Below, piece after piece: positions 1 through 8,194 of a stretch of 64,000 nt of DNA. The position numbers and the translations under genes are program-made. Under the pieces are notes generated by a model, which was given only the letters and a program-made list of their open reading frames with translations, had not been told where the DNA came from and did not search any database. The DNA is taken from assembly GCF_002750855.1 (NCBI RefSeq), contig NZ_NWUC01000008.1, forward strand, positions 124,001-188,000, in the 5' to 3' direction. How positions within the stretch are numbered: position 1 is the stretch's first letter; each line of letters opens with the position of its first letter. Origin of the DNA: Neopararhizobium haloflavum. GTDB taxonomy: Bacteria > Pseudomonadota > Alphaproteobacteria > Rhizobiales > Rhizobiaceae.

Positions 1-485
1 GCGATGTCGGCGCGGATGAAGGCGGGCGGGTCGCCAAGCTTTTCGCGCTGCGCATCGATCAGCGTGCGCAGCGCCGCGATATCGTCGGGCCTCGCCTTTT
101 CGGCCGCGATGCGGACCATGCCGAGTTCGAACAGCCGCCGCGCTTCCTTGAGGTTTTCCAGATTGTCGGGCGAGGCGGAAAGCAGAAGCCGCGCGGCCGC
201 GTCGGCCTGGCGAAAGACCGCCTCGGCAGAAAGCGGGCTGACCCGTGACCGTTCGCCGTGGGAAATGGTGATCAGTCCCATGGTCTGCATCGATTGCAGC
301 GCCTCGCGCACCGCCGGCCGTCCGACGCCGAAACGCTCCATCAGCGCCCGTTCGGAGGGCATCGGATCGCCGGGCGCCAACTCGCCGCGCACGATCATCT
401 CGCGCAAGCGGTCGAGAACCTGGTCGGACAGTTTGCGCCGAACGATCCTGTCCGCGCCGGGCGCGCCGTCGTTGAAGCTGTCCAT
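1..485 (-). CDS. GntR-family (FCD/FadR-type) transcriptional regulator, cut by the window edge
   Basis: Reading the minus strand from the ATG at 485-483 gives an open frame that runs off the left edge, about 161 residues seen. The N-terminus has a typical GntR winged helix with the motifs ERALMERFGVGRPAVREAL (about residues 43-61) and then ISHGERSRV. The helical continuation (ENLKEARRLFELGMVRIAAE) is the start of an FCD ligand-binding domain. It is divergent from the RuBisCO-like protein/kinase pair, with an operator-like palindrome between them, so it is probably the repressor of that sugar-acid pathway. The C-terminal part of the FCD domain lies outside the window. The family call is firm, the ligand is inference. 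Confidence 0.9.
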   Translation of the reverse strand, partial: MDSFNDGAPGADRIVRRKLSDQVLDRLREMIVRGELAPGDPMPSERALMERFGVGRPAVREALQSMQTMGLITISHGERSRVSPLSAEAVFRQADAAARLLLSASPDNLENLKEARRLFELGMVRIAAEKARPDDIAALRTLIDAQREKLGDPPAFIRADI

Positions 486-586
486 TGCGCTCCCGTTTCT
501 CCTCAGAACGATGCCCTTTCTAGCGCGATCGCATGCGCGGGTGAACCGCGCGGTGCCCACTATCCAAAGCTACGCGACTGCAAGAA

Positions 587-607
587 CTTGTCAACTGGTA
601 TGACAAG
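587..607. promoter_or_regulatory. Inverted repeat, candidate GntR operator
   Basis: Perfect 7-base arms CTTGTCA and TGACAAG are separated by the 7-base spacer ACTGGTA. The site lies between the divergent GntR gene and the RuBisCO-like gene and overlaps the best-looking forward promoter. FCD-type GntR proteins usually bind short palindromes of this kind, so repression by the neighbouring regulator is the natural reading. Confidence 0.6.
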
Positions 608-615
608 ATGATAAT
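588..615 (+). promoter_or_regulatory. Sigma70-type promoter for the RuBisCO-like/kinase operon
   Basis: A -35 box TTGTCA (588-593) and a -10 box GATAAT (610-615), each 5/6 to consensus, are separated by 16 bases. The expected transcript start is near 622. This places the ATG at 608 upstream of the message and supports the ATG at 644 as the true start of the RuBisCO-like gene. The operator palindrome covers the -35 box and most of the spacer. Confidence 0.55.
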
Positions 616-643
616 GGCTCGGAGGGATATCGGGGGACCGTTG

Positions 644-1903
644 ATGGAAAGACTTGTCGCGCGCTACGAACTGGAAAGTCCGCTGCCGCTTGCCGATGCG
701 GCCGCGGTGATCGCGGGCGAACAATCATCCGGCACGTTCATGCGACTGCCGGGCGAAACGGATGCGTTGCTTGCCCGTTCCGGCGCGCGGGTGGAATCGG
801 TGATCGAGCGATCGGCCTCCGACCGCCCTGCCCTGCCCTGTGTCACAGAAGGCATCCGCTACCAGCGCGGCGAGATCGTCATCTCCTGGCCGCTTGCCAA
901 CATGGGGCCGTCGCTGACCAATGTGCTGGCGACGGTCGCGGGGAACCTTTTCGAGCTTGCCGAGGTCTCCGCGCTTCGCCTTCTCGACATCACCTTTCCA
1001 CCGGCTTTCGCCCGTGCCTGCCCCGGCCCGGCTTTCGGTGTGGAAGGCACGCTGGCGCTGGCCGGGCTGACATCGGGGCCGATGATCGGCACCATCGTCA
1101 AACCGAGCGTCGGCCTCTCGCCCGACGAGACGGCGGCGCTCGCCGATCAGCTCATCGCCGGCGGCATCGACTTCATCAAGGATGACGAGTTGCAGGCGAA
1201 CGGCTCCCACTGTCCGCTTGCCGAGCGCGTCGAGAAGGTGATGACAGTTGTCAACCGCCACGCCGAGCGCACCGGCCGCAAGGCGATGTACGCCTTCAAC
1301 ATCACCGGCGAGATCGACGAGATGAAGCGCAATGCCGATCTCGTCGCGAAGGCTGGCGGCACCTGCCTGATGGTGAGCCTTCATGCCATCGGGCTCGCCG
1401 GCATGGCGGCGATCCGCCGTCATGCCGCACTGCCGCTGCACGGCCACCGCAATGGCTGGGGTCTTTATCAGCGCTCGCCGGATATCGGCATCGCCTATCC
1501 CGCCTGGCAGAAGTTCTGGCGCCTGGCCGGGGCCGATCATCTGCACGTCAACGGCATCGCCAACAAGTTCTCCGAAAGCGACGCCTCGGTCATCGCCTCG
1601 GCGCGTGCCGTCGGCGAGCCGCTTTTTGCCGCGCCGCTGCCCGCGTTCAAGGCGATGCCGGTCTTTTCGTCGGGACAAACGGCGGTGCAGATGGAGCCGA
1701 CCTACCGGGCGCTTGCCTCCACCGGCTTCATCTATTGCGCCGGTGGCGGCATCATGGGCCATCCGGGCGGCGTTGCCGGCGGCGTTGCAAGCCTGCGCCA
1801 AGCGGCCGATGCCGCGATCGCCGGCATTCCCGTCGACCGTCACGCGGCAAGCCATCCCGAACTCGCCCAGGCGCTCGAGCTGTTCAAGGCCAAGCGGCGA
1901 TGA
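644..1903 (+). CDS. RuBisCO-like protein (RLP), probable 3-oxo-isoapionate-4-phosphate decarboxylase or transcarboxylase/hydrolase
   Basis: About 419 residues, form IV RuBisCO large-chain family. The metal-site signature GGIDFIKDDE is intact (Lys179, Asp181, Glu182 from this start). The HGHRNGWG, SSGQ and GGGIMGHPGG phosphate-loop motifs are also present. The second Lys of the TIKPKLG motif of true RuBisCO is Ser here (TIVKPSVG), so CO2 fixation is not expected. RLPs paired with a DUF1537 kinase have been assigned to D-apiose/apionate catabolism, where they act on 3-oxo-isoapionate 4-phosphate (OiaX and OiaT types). Which of the two this is cannot be told by eye. An upstream in-frame ATG at 608 exists but lies before the predicted transcript start. 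The stop overlaps the kinase start (ATGA), indicating translational coupling. Confidence 0.85.
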   Translation: MERLVARYELESPLPLADAAAVIAGEQSSGTFMRLPGETDALLARSGARVESVIERSASDRPALPCVTEGIRYQRGEIVISWPLANMGPSLTNVLATVAGNLFELAEVSALRLLDITFPPAFARACPGPAFGVEGTLALAGLTSGPMIGTIVKPSVGLSPDETAALADQLIAGGIDFIKDDELQANGSHCPLAERVEKVMTVVNRHAERTGRKAMYAFNITGEIDEMKRNADLVAKAGGTCLMVSLHAIGLAGMAAIRRHAALPLHGHRNGWGLYQRSPDIGIAYPAWQKFWRLAGADHLHVNGIANKFSESDASVIASARAVGEPLFAAPLPAFKAMPVFSSGQTAVQMEPTYRALASTGFIYCAGGGIMGHPGGVAGGVASLRQAADAAIAGIPVDRHAASHPELAQALELFKAKRR

Positions 1904-3192
1904 GCAAGCAGGCTCTCTCGCTCGCCTACTACGGCGACGATTTCACCGGGTCGACCGACGTGATGGAGGCGCTTTCGGGCAACGGCGTGCCGACGGTGCT
2001 GTTCACCCGCATCCCGACGCGCGAGGAGCGCGCGCGCTTTTCCGGTTTTGCAGCGGTCGGCCTCGCCGGGTCGAGCCGCAGCCGCACGCCTCAATGGATG
2101 TCGGCAGAACTGCCGGTCGCCTTTCGCTGGCTTGCGGCCGAGCCGGCAACGATCGTCCACTACAAGGTGTGCTCGACCTTCGACAGCGCGCCGGAGCGTG
2201 GCTCGATCGGCCGCGCGCTGGAGATCGGGCTCGACGTCTTCGGGCAGGACATGGCGGCGATCGTCGTCGGCGCGCCGCAGCTTCGCCGCTATACCTTCTA
2301 CGGTCATCTCTTCGCCGCCTATGGCGAAAGCGTTTATCGCATCGACCGCCATCCCGTCATGAGCCGCCATCCCGCAACACCGATGGGCGAAGCCGATCTG
2401 CTGCGCCATCTGGCCGGTCAAACCGATCATCCCGTGGCGCTGCTGCCGGCCGATGCGTGCGACTGGTCCAAGCGCATCGCACACGCAGCAGAGGGCGGCG
2501 CGCGCGGCCTCCTCGTCGATGTCCACGATGCTACGAGCCAACATCGCGCGGGCGCTGTGCTGCGCGCCATGGCAGATGCCGGCCGGCGGTTCGTCATCGG
2601 CTCGTCGGGTGTCGAATATGCGCTCCTGGCCGGCGCTTCGCCGCAGAAATTCGAACCACTTGCGCCGCAGGAGCGCATCGCCGTGGTGTCTGGCAGCTGC
2701 TCGCCAACGACGGAGCGCCAGATCCGCGCGGCCTGCGCCGCCGGGTTCGAGGGCATTGCCGTCGATCACGCCGCTCTCGGCGCAGAGGGCCCTGAGGGGC
2801 CGTCTTTTCGGGCAGCTCTCGCGAGGGCCGATGCGGCGCTGCGCGATGGCAAGAGCCCGCTTGTCTATACGGCACTCGGCGCGGCGACGGGTCGCGCCGG
2901 AGAGGATGGCGGCGCCGCGACGGGCCGGGCGCTTGGTGCGCTTCTTGCCCGGCTGGTCGATGGGCATGGTCTGTCGCGAATTGCCGTTGCCGGCGGCGAC
3001 ACGTCGAGCCATGCCGTCGCCGAACTCGGCGTCCTGGCGCTGACCTTGAGGAAGCCGGTCCCGCAAAGCCCTGGATCGCCGGTGTCGCTGGCGCATTTCG
3101 GCAACGAACGCCCGCCGCTCGAACTGCTGCTGAAGGGCGGCCAGATCGGCGGCGACAGCTATTTCGCCGATCTGCGCGACGGCCGGCTGTGA
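1900..3192 (+). CDS. oiaK: DUF1537 four-carbon acid sugar kinase family, probable 3-oxo-isoapionate kinase
   Basis: 430 residues, starting at the ATG that overlaps the RLP stop by four bases. The N-terminal YYGDDFTGSTDVMEAL motif is the substrate-domain signature of DUF1537 kinases. The C-terminal half carries the nucleotide-binding motif VAGGDTSSHAV. Expected role: ATP-dependent phosphorylation of 3-oxo-isoapionate (or a related four- or five-carbon acid) to give the substrate of the adjacent RLP. DUF1537 kinases also serve threonate and erythronate pathways, but in those operons the partner is a PdxA2-type or aldolase enzyme rather than an RLP. Pairing with an RLP is the specific reason for this call. 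Confidence 0.75.
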   Translation: MSKQALSLAYYGDDFTGSTDVMEALSGNGVPTVLFTRIPTREERARFSGFAAVGLAGSSRSRTPQWMSAELPVAFRWLAAEPATIVHYKVCSTFDSAPERGSIGRALEIGLDVFGQDMAAIVVGAPQLRRYTFYGHLFAAYGESVYRIDRHPVMSRHPATPMGEADLLRHLAGQTDHPVALLPADACDWSKRIAHAAEGGARGLLVDVHDATSQHRAGAVLRAMADAGRRFVIGSSGVEYALLAGASPQKFEPLAPQERIAVVSGSCSPTTERQIRAACAAGFEGIAVDHAALGAEGPEGPSFRAALARADAALRDGKSPLVYTALGAATGRAGEDGGAATGRALGALLARLVDGHGLSRIAVAGGDTSSHAVAELGVLALTLRKPVPQSPGSPVSLAHFGNERPPLELLLKGGQIGGDSYFADLRDGRL

Positions 3193-3312
3193 ACGCGCGG
3201 CTGCACCCTCGCGGCGTTGCTGGCGTCAACCTGACGGAATCGCCATCGAGGACTCTATGCGTCGTGCTGGAACTGCCTAGATAGAGACGGGAGCTGCATA
3301 GGAGCTGCCGCG

Positions 3313-4389
3313 GTGTCTCTCCCTGAAACGATGAGTGCAATCGTGCTGACCGGCCATGGTGGGCTCGAGAAGCTGGAATGGCGCGAGGATGTACCGGTCC
3401 CGTCTGTCATGAAGGGTGAAGTGCTGATCCGGGTGGGCGCCTCGGCGGTCAACAACACCGATGTGAACACACGCACCGGCTGGTATTCCAAGTCCGTCAG
3501 AGGCGACACGGGATCGGCCGCAACACAAGGGTATGGTGGGGCGTCCGACGCTGATGGTGGCTGGGCCGGAGCGTTGCGTTTTCCACGCATACAAGGCGCG
3601 GACTGCTGCGGCGAGATCGTCGCGGTCGGCGAAGATGTCGACGACGCACGTTTAGGTCAGCGTGTCCTCGTTCGCCCGATGTACCGCCCGGCAGGCTCGG
3701 GCGCAGACACGCTGGAGACTTTCGGTTCAGAGCGCGATGGCGGCTTTTGCGAATACACGACCGTCGAAGCGGACAATGCCTTGCCGGTCGACAGCCGCCT
3801 CACGGATGTCGAACTTGCGTCCTTCCCTTGCGCTTTCTCTACCGCCGAAGGCATGATTCAGCGTGCGTCGCTGGGTGCGGAGCGCGTGTTGATCACCGGC
3901 GCATCGGGCGGTGTCGGCTCGGCTGCGGTGCAGCTTGCCAAGCGACGCGGTGCGGATGTGACGGTTGTTACGAGCCCTGAAAAGATGGATGCGCTGAAGG
4001 CGCTCGGCGCGGACGACGCGCTCGATCGGGGCGAAGCGCTTCCCGAACGCGCATTCGACGTTGTTCTCGATCTGGTGGGCGGACCGCGCTGGCCCGAACT
4101 ACTGGAAACGTTGAGGGTTCGAGGACGCTATGTCACGTCCGGGGCGATTGCCGGTCCAATCGTCGAGCTTGATCTGAGGACGCTTTACCTTGCAGACCTC
4201 ACACTCATCGGAAGCACAAGGCAGGAGCGGCGTGTCTTCGCGGATCTGGTCGGATACATCGAGGCCGGCGAAATCCGGCCCGTGGTCGCCAAGACCTTTC
4301 CACTTCGCGAATTGCGGGCGGCTCAGGAGGCCTTCCTCCAGAAAGCCCACATTGGCAAGATCGGGATCGAAGTCAGCGACAGGCGCTGA
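3313..4389 (+). CDS. Zinc-independent medium-chain dehydrogenase, quinone oxidoreductase type
   Basis: 358 residues from a GTG preceded by AGGAG; an in-frame ATG at 3331 is an alternative. The GroES-like domain has NNTDVNTRTGW where zinc alcohol dehydrogenases have the catalytic Cys, so no catalytic zinc is expected. The Rossmann motif is GASGGVGSAAVQLAKRRG, an AxxGxxG pattern typical of NADPH-dependent quinone oxidoreductases. A Gly-rich insertion (about residues 60-85, GDTGSAATQGYGGAS) is longer than in the basic QOR family. It is co-directional with the RLP/kinase pair but separated by 120 bases, so membership of that pathway is unproven. A strong hairpin follows the gene. Confidence 0.8.
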   Translation: MSLPETMSAIVLTGHGGLEKLEWREDVPVPSVMKGEVLIRVGASAVNNTDVNTRTGWYSKSVRGDTGSAATQGYGGASDADGGWAGALRFPRIQGADCCGEIVAVGEDVDDARLGQRVLVRPMYRPAGSGADTLETFGSERDGGFCEYTTVEADNALPVDSRLTDVELASFPCAFSTAEGMIQRASLGAERVLITGASGGVGSAAVQLAKRRGADVTVVTSPEKMDALKALGADDALDRGEALPERAFDVVLDLVGGPRWPELLETLRVRGRYVTSGAIAGPIVELDLRTLYLADLTLIGSTRQERRVFADLVGYIEAGEIRPVVAKTFPLRELRAAQEAFLQKAHIGKIGIEVSDRR

Positions 4390-4430
4390 CGCGAGGACAT
4401 CTGCGGTGTTGACGGCCTTCGCAGACGGCG

Positions 4431-4467
4431 AAGCGGCCGGCCCGGATATTCTCCGGACCGGCCGCTT
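4431..4467. terminator. Bidirectional stem-loop between convergent genes
   Basis: Sixteen-base arms 4431-4446 and 4452-4467 pair with one mismatch around the loop TATTC. In the minus-strand RNA the mismatch is a G-U wobble. It sits between the convergent dehydrogenase and small secreted-protein genes and probably terminates both transcripts, although there is no long T tract. Confidence 0.55.
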
Positions 4468-4534
4468 CGTCTATGGGGAACCGTCGGCCGCAATGTGTGG
4501 GGCGCCTTGGGCCGAACGGCTCCCCCACCGGTCC

Positions 4535-4843
4535 TTATCGGACCGGGACCCAGGACGGCAGGGCATCGAGCGTCGACTGGCGCGCCCGCGTGCTGTGTCG
4601 CTTGGGATGATCGCCGAAGCCGTAGGTGGCGGAGTATTCCCCGCGGCCCATGCCGTCGTCGCGAATGGCCGCGGTGGGACGCATGTCGAGGCCCGTCGTC
4701 GCCTGCGACCCGATGCGGTCCGTCAGAACCTGCGACGCCGGAGAATGATCGCCGAAGCCGTTGTCGGCGTCGAACTCTCCGGCGAACACGGTGCCGGCTG
4801 CGAGAATTGCCGCGAATGCGGCGCCTGCTGCAAGATATGTCAT
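4535..4843 (-). CDS. Small secreted protein of unknown function with duplicated GFGDH motif
   Basis: 102 residues starting at the ATG 4843-4841, preceded by GGAAGGGACAG. I chose it over longer upstream extensions because it starts directly with a signal peptide (MTYLAAGAAFAAILAAGTVFAG, cut after about residue 22). The mature part contains two related segments, FDADNGFGDHSPAS and YSATYGFGDHPKRH, about 45 residues apart, with a conserved GFGDH core. The rest is polar and low in hydrophobic residues. I do not recognise a named family; it resembles short periplasmic proteins common in Rhizobiales. It is divergent from the SARP-hydrolase fusion gene. Confidence 0.6.
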   Translation of the reverse strand: MTYLAAGAAFAAILAAGTVFAGEFDADNGFGDHSPASQVLTDRIGSQATTGLDMRPTAAIRDDGMGRGEYSATYGFGDHPKRHSTRARQSTLDALPSWVPVR

Positions 4844-4968
4844 TGGAACTGTCCCTTCCTCTGAGCGGCCTTTCCCGGCCATGGTGTTTTTGATGATGAA
4901 TGCCGGGGCCCGGGGCGTTTTTGCGCGGTGCCTTGCGACGGAAAGCGTTATCGCGCTGGCCCATGTGA

Positions 4969-4992
4969 ACGAGCGTGGTAACGAGCGTGGTA
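4969..4992 (+). repeat. Tandem 12-bp direct repeat upstream of the SARP-type gene
   Basis: ACGAGCGTGGTA occurs twice head to tail (4969-4980 and 4981-4992), 73 bases before the start of the SARP-like activator and in the divergent promoter region of the small secreted protein. SARP family activators bind short direct repeats next to the -10 region, so this is a candidate site. That link is inference. Confidence 0.45.
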
Positions 4993-5064
4993 TTTGGGTG
5001 CGGCAAGGTGTAAAATGACACATCGCCCGGAGCCGGGGGGCTTCGTACTGCGTCGGGTTTCGTC

Positions 5065-6681
5065 ATGGCGCCGCGGCTGGCGATCAGTGTTCTCGGGGAG
5101 CTTCAGGTTCGACGGGCCGGCGAAGCGGTCCCTTTGCCCTCATCGAAGCGCACGCGCGCCCTTCTCGCCTATCTCGCACTCACCGGCCGGCCGCACCGGC
5201 GCGAACGGCTTTGCGAACTCTTGTGGGACGTACCGGACGACCCGCGCGGTGCGGTGCGCTGGTCGCTCAGCAAACTGAGGGCGGTCGTCAACGAGAACGG
5301 GCTCGACCGTATCCACGCCGACCGCGAGCGCGCCGCTCTCGACATGGCAACGGTCGACGTCGACCTGATCGCCATCCGCCGGGCGATAGAAAATGGCGAT
5401 GATCTTTCCGTCGCCCGGCTGGAGCGTATGGAGGAAGCGCTGGCGACCCCTCTGCTCGACGGGTACGACCTGCCGCGTCAGGAAAGCTATCAGTTCTGGC
5501 TGATCGAAGAACGTGCCGAAGCCGAGCGACTGCGCCTCGCGGTGATCAAGCGTTTATGCGAGCATCCCGATCTGGAGCCGGTCGCGCGGCCCCGCTACGG
5601 CCGTCGCTGGCTGGAAATCGACCCGCTGAGCGAGCCGGCGGCGCTGTTCCTCGCTCATGCATTGCAGGCGCTCGGGCGCGTGGACGAGGCCCGTTCGGTG
5701 ATAGCTGCCTTCAACCGCACGGCTCAGGCGAGCGGCGTCGCCCCCATCGAGGAGACGCCGCGGATTGAGGCGCATGGCGCGGGCCGCCGGGTGGCCGATC
5801 ATCCGATCGCGCCGCCATCCGCCCGCCAATTGCTCAAGCATCAGACGATCAGTTTCTGCACGGCGCCCGACGGGGTGCGCATCGCCTATGCCAGCGTCGG
5901 CGATGGACCGCCGGTGGTGAAGACCGCCAATTGGCTCAACCATCTGGAACTCGATTGGGACAGCCCGATCTGGGGCAAGACGTTTCAGTCCTATGCCCGC
6001 GGCCGGCGGTTCATCCGCTACGACGAACGCGGCAACGGCCTGTCGGACTGGGAGGTGGAGGATCTGTCGTTCAACGCATTCGTGGAGGATCTCGAAACGG
6101 TCGTCGACGCACTCGGCCTCGATCGTTTTCCGCTGATCGGCATGTCGCAAGGCTGTGCCGTCTCGATCGACTACGCGGTGCGCCATCCCGAGCGCGTCAG
6201 CGCGCTGGTGCTGATCGGCGGCTATGCCCATGGCTGGCGCATCGGTGCGAGCGAGGAGGAGATCGGCCAGCGCGAAGCGGTGATGACGCTGACCTATCAC
6301 GGCTGGGGCCAGAACAATCCGGCCTACCGGCACATCTTTTCACAGACCTTCATGCCCAACGCCACCGCCGACGAACTGGCCTGGTTCGACGAGTTCCAGC
6401 GCCAGACGACCTCACCGGCCAATGCCGTTCGCTTTCTCAAGGTGTTTGCCGACATCGACGTGCGCCACCTGCTCGGCGCGGTGGGTGTCCCGACGCTCGT
6501 CCTGCACTCGCGCCATGATCGGCGCGTGCCCCTCGCCCAGGGCCGGATGCTGGCCGTCGGCATTCCCAATGCCCGTCTCGTCACGCTGGAGAGCGAGAAC
6601 CACATCATCCTCGGCCACGATCCGGCGTGGGAGGTGATGACGGCCGAGATTGGCCGTTTCCTGATCGAGCATGGCGGCTGA
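5065..6681 (+). CDS. SARP/BTAD-type DNA-binding regulator fused to an alpha/beta hydrolase
   Basis: 538 residues with two recognisable halves. Residues 1-95 form a winged-helix activator domain (LLAYLALTGRPHRRERLCE, SLSKLRAVV), followed to about residue 235 by helical repeats like a bacterial transcriptional activator domain. From about residue 262 a complete alpha/beta hydrolase follows. It has the oxyanion/strand region RRFIRYDERGNGLSDW, nucleophile elbow GMSQG (Ser361), acid HSRHDRRVP (Asp485) and base ENHII (His513). All three catalytic residues are present, so the hydrolase may be active or may serve as a ligand sensor. Neighbours give no substrate. It stands alone on the plus strand, convergent with the TTT permease gene 10 bases downstream. 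Confidence 0.85.
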   Translation: MAPRLAISVLGELQVRRAGEAVPLPSSKRTRALLAYLALTGRPHRRERLCELLWDVPDDPRGAVRWSLSKLRAVVNENGLDRIHADRERAALDMATVDVDLIAIRRAIENGDDLSVARLERMEEALATPLLDGYDLPRQESYQFWLIEERAEAERLRLAVIKRLCEHPDLEPVARPRYGRRWLEIDPLSEPAALFLAHALQALGRVDEARSVIAAFNRTAQASGVAPIEETPRIEAHGAGRRVADHPIAPPSARQLLKHQTISFCTAPDGVRIAYASVGDGPPVVKTANWLNHLELDWDSPIWGKTFQSYARGRRFIRYDERGNGLSDWEVEDLSFNAFVEDLETVVDALGLDRFPLIGMSQGCAVSIDYAVRHPERVSALVLIGGYAHGWRIGASEEEIGQREAVMTLTYHGWGQNNPAYRHIFSQTFMPNATADELAWFDEFQRQTTSPANAVRFLKVFADIDVRHLLGAVGVPTLVLHSRHDRRVPLAQGRMLAVGIPNARLVTLESENHIILGHDPAWEVMTAEIGRFLIEHGG

Positions 6682-6691
6682 CGGACGGCGT

Positions 6692-8194
6692 TCAGCCGTC
6701 CGCTTCGGCAGCTTTCGATCGCCGTTTGAACAGCGGCGTCTGGCTGACGATGATGAAGATCAGGAACAGCGTCAGCGCCAGAGACAGCGGGCTGGTGAAG
6801 AACTCGGTGAAGAAACGTGAGAGATCGTCGCGCGCCGATATCATCGCGCGGCGATAAGACGTGTCCATCAGCGGCCCGAGGATGACGCCGAGGATCACTG
6901 GCGCAACGGGGAACCCGTAGACCTTGAGGAAATAGCCGAGGATGCCGAAGGCGAGCATCCAGTAGACGTCGGTTAGGCTGTTCTGCACCGCATAGGTGCC
7001 GACGACCGACAGCACCACGATCAGCGGCAGGATGACGCCCTTCGGCGCCTCCACAAGCTTGGAGAAGATCCGGACGCCCGTCAGCCCGAAGATCAGCAGG
7101 AAGATGTTGGCAAGGAACAGGCAGCCGACGGTGAACCAGAAGAGATGCGGCGTCTCCACCATCAGCAGCGGTCCTGGCTTCAGCCCGTGAATGTAAAGCG
7201 CGCCGATGATGATCGCCGTGACGGCATCGCCGGGAATGCCGAGGGTCAGCATCGGCACATAAGCGCCGCCGACCGCGGCGTTGTTGGCCGATTCCGGGGC
7301 GACCAGTCCCTCATAGGCGCCCTCGCCGAAGGGCCGGGAGGGGTTCTTGACGGTTCGCTTTGCCTGGTCGTAGGCGATGAGCGATGCAATGTCGCCGCCC
7401 GTGCCCGGCAAAGCGCCGATGACGACGCCGATGGTCGAGGAGCGCAGCGACAGCGGGATGTATTTCTTCACCAGCCGCCATTCAGGGATGAGACGACCGA
7501 CCTTCTGCTTGACGCTTGGCAGATGGATGGTGCGCATCTGGAAGAGCACCTCGGCGACCCCGAAGAAGCCGATCATCGCCGCGACGTAGGAAATGCCGCC
7601 CATCATCTGGAACTGACCGAAGGTGAAGCGGCCTTCCGCCGTCATCGGATCCATCCCGACAAGGCCGATGACGACCCCGAACGCGGCCGCGAAAATGCCC
7701 TTGGCAAGCGAGCTCGACGCCAGCGTGCCGACGAGCAGGATGCCGATGATGGCGATCAGCAGATAGTCGCGCGGCGCAAAGAGGAGCGCGAACTGCGAGA
7801 TCAGCGGCGCTGCGAGCGCGAGCGCCAGAATGCCGACGAAGCCGCCGATGACGGACATGACCGTCGTGAGGCCGATCGCCTGTCCCGCCTCGCCGCGCTG
7901 GGCCAGCGGGTAGCCGTCCAGCGCGGTGGCGACGGCGCTCGGTGCGCCGGGTATGTTGAGCAGGATGGCGCTGCGCGAGCCGCCATAGACGCCGCCGAGA
8001 TAGACCCCGGCGATCAGCGCCAGCGCGTCGTTGACGTCCCAGGTGAAGGTGAATGAGATCAGGATCGACGCGGCCATCGTCACCGACAGGCCGGGGATGG
8101 CACCGATATAGATGCCGGCGAGCGTACCGATCGCGGTCATCGCCAGAAGGCTCGGATCGAGCCATGCCATGAAGAAGTAGCCGAGACCTTCCAT
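6692..8194 (-). CDS. Tripartite tricarboxylate transporter large permease (TctA family)
   Basis: 500 residues, the usual TctA size, with about 10-12 hydrophobic segments. The family signature GIYIGAIPGLSVTMAAS is near the N-terminus and a second inverted repeat (GVVIGALPGTGGDIAS) is in the middle. The start ATG overlaps the stop of the TctB gene by one base. It is the large membrane subunit of a proton- or sodium-driven importer that works with the periplasmic binding protein encoded at 8736-9728. Likely cargo is a carboxylic acid or sugar acid, unspecified. Confidence 0.93.
   Translation of the reverse strand: MEGLGYFFMAWLDPSLLAMTAIGTLAGIYIGAIPGLSVTMAASILISFTFTWDVNDALALIAGVYLGGVYGGSRSAILLNIPGAPSAVATALDGYPLAQRGEAGQAIGLTTVMSVIGGFVGILALALAAPLISQFALLFAPRDYLLIAIIGILLVGTLASSSLAKGIFAAAFGVVIGLVGMDPMTAEGRFTFGQFQMMGGISYVAAMIGFFGVAEVLFQMRTIHLPSVKQKVGRLIPEWRLVKKYIPLSLRSSTIGVVIGALPGTGGDIASLIAYDQAKRTVKNPSRPFGEGAYEGLVAPESANNAAVGGAYVPMLTLGIPGDAVTAIIIGALYIHGLKPGPLLMVETPHLFWFTVGCLFLANIFLLIFGLTGVRIFSKLVEAPKGVILPLIVVLSVVGTYAVQNSLTDVYWMLAFGILGYFLKVYGFPVAPVILGVILGPLMDTSYRRAMISARDDLSRFFTEFFTSPLSLALTLFLIFIIVSQTPLFKRRSKAAEADG

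Noticed and set aside
725..1855. Minus-strand frame opposite the RuBisCO-like gene
   Set aside because: Fully covered by the RLP with intact active-site motifs; antisense composition is typical of a shadow frame.
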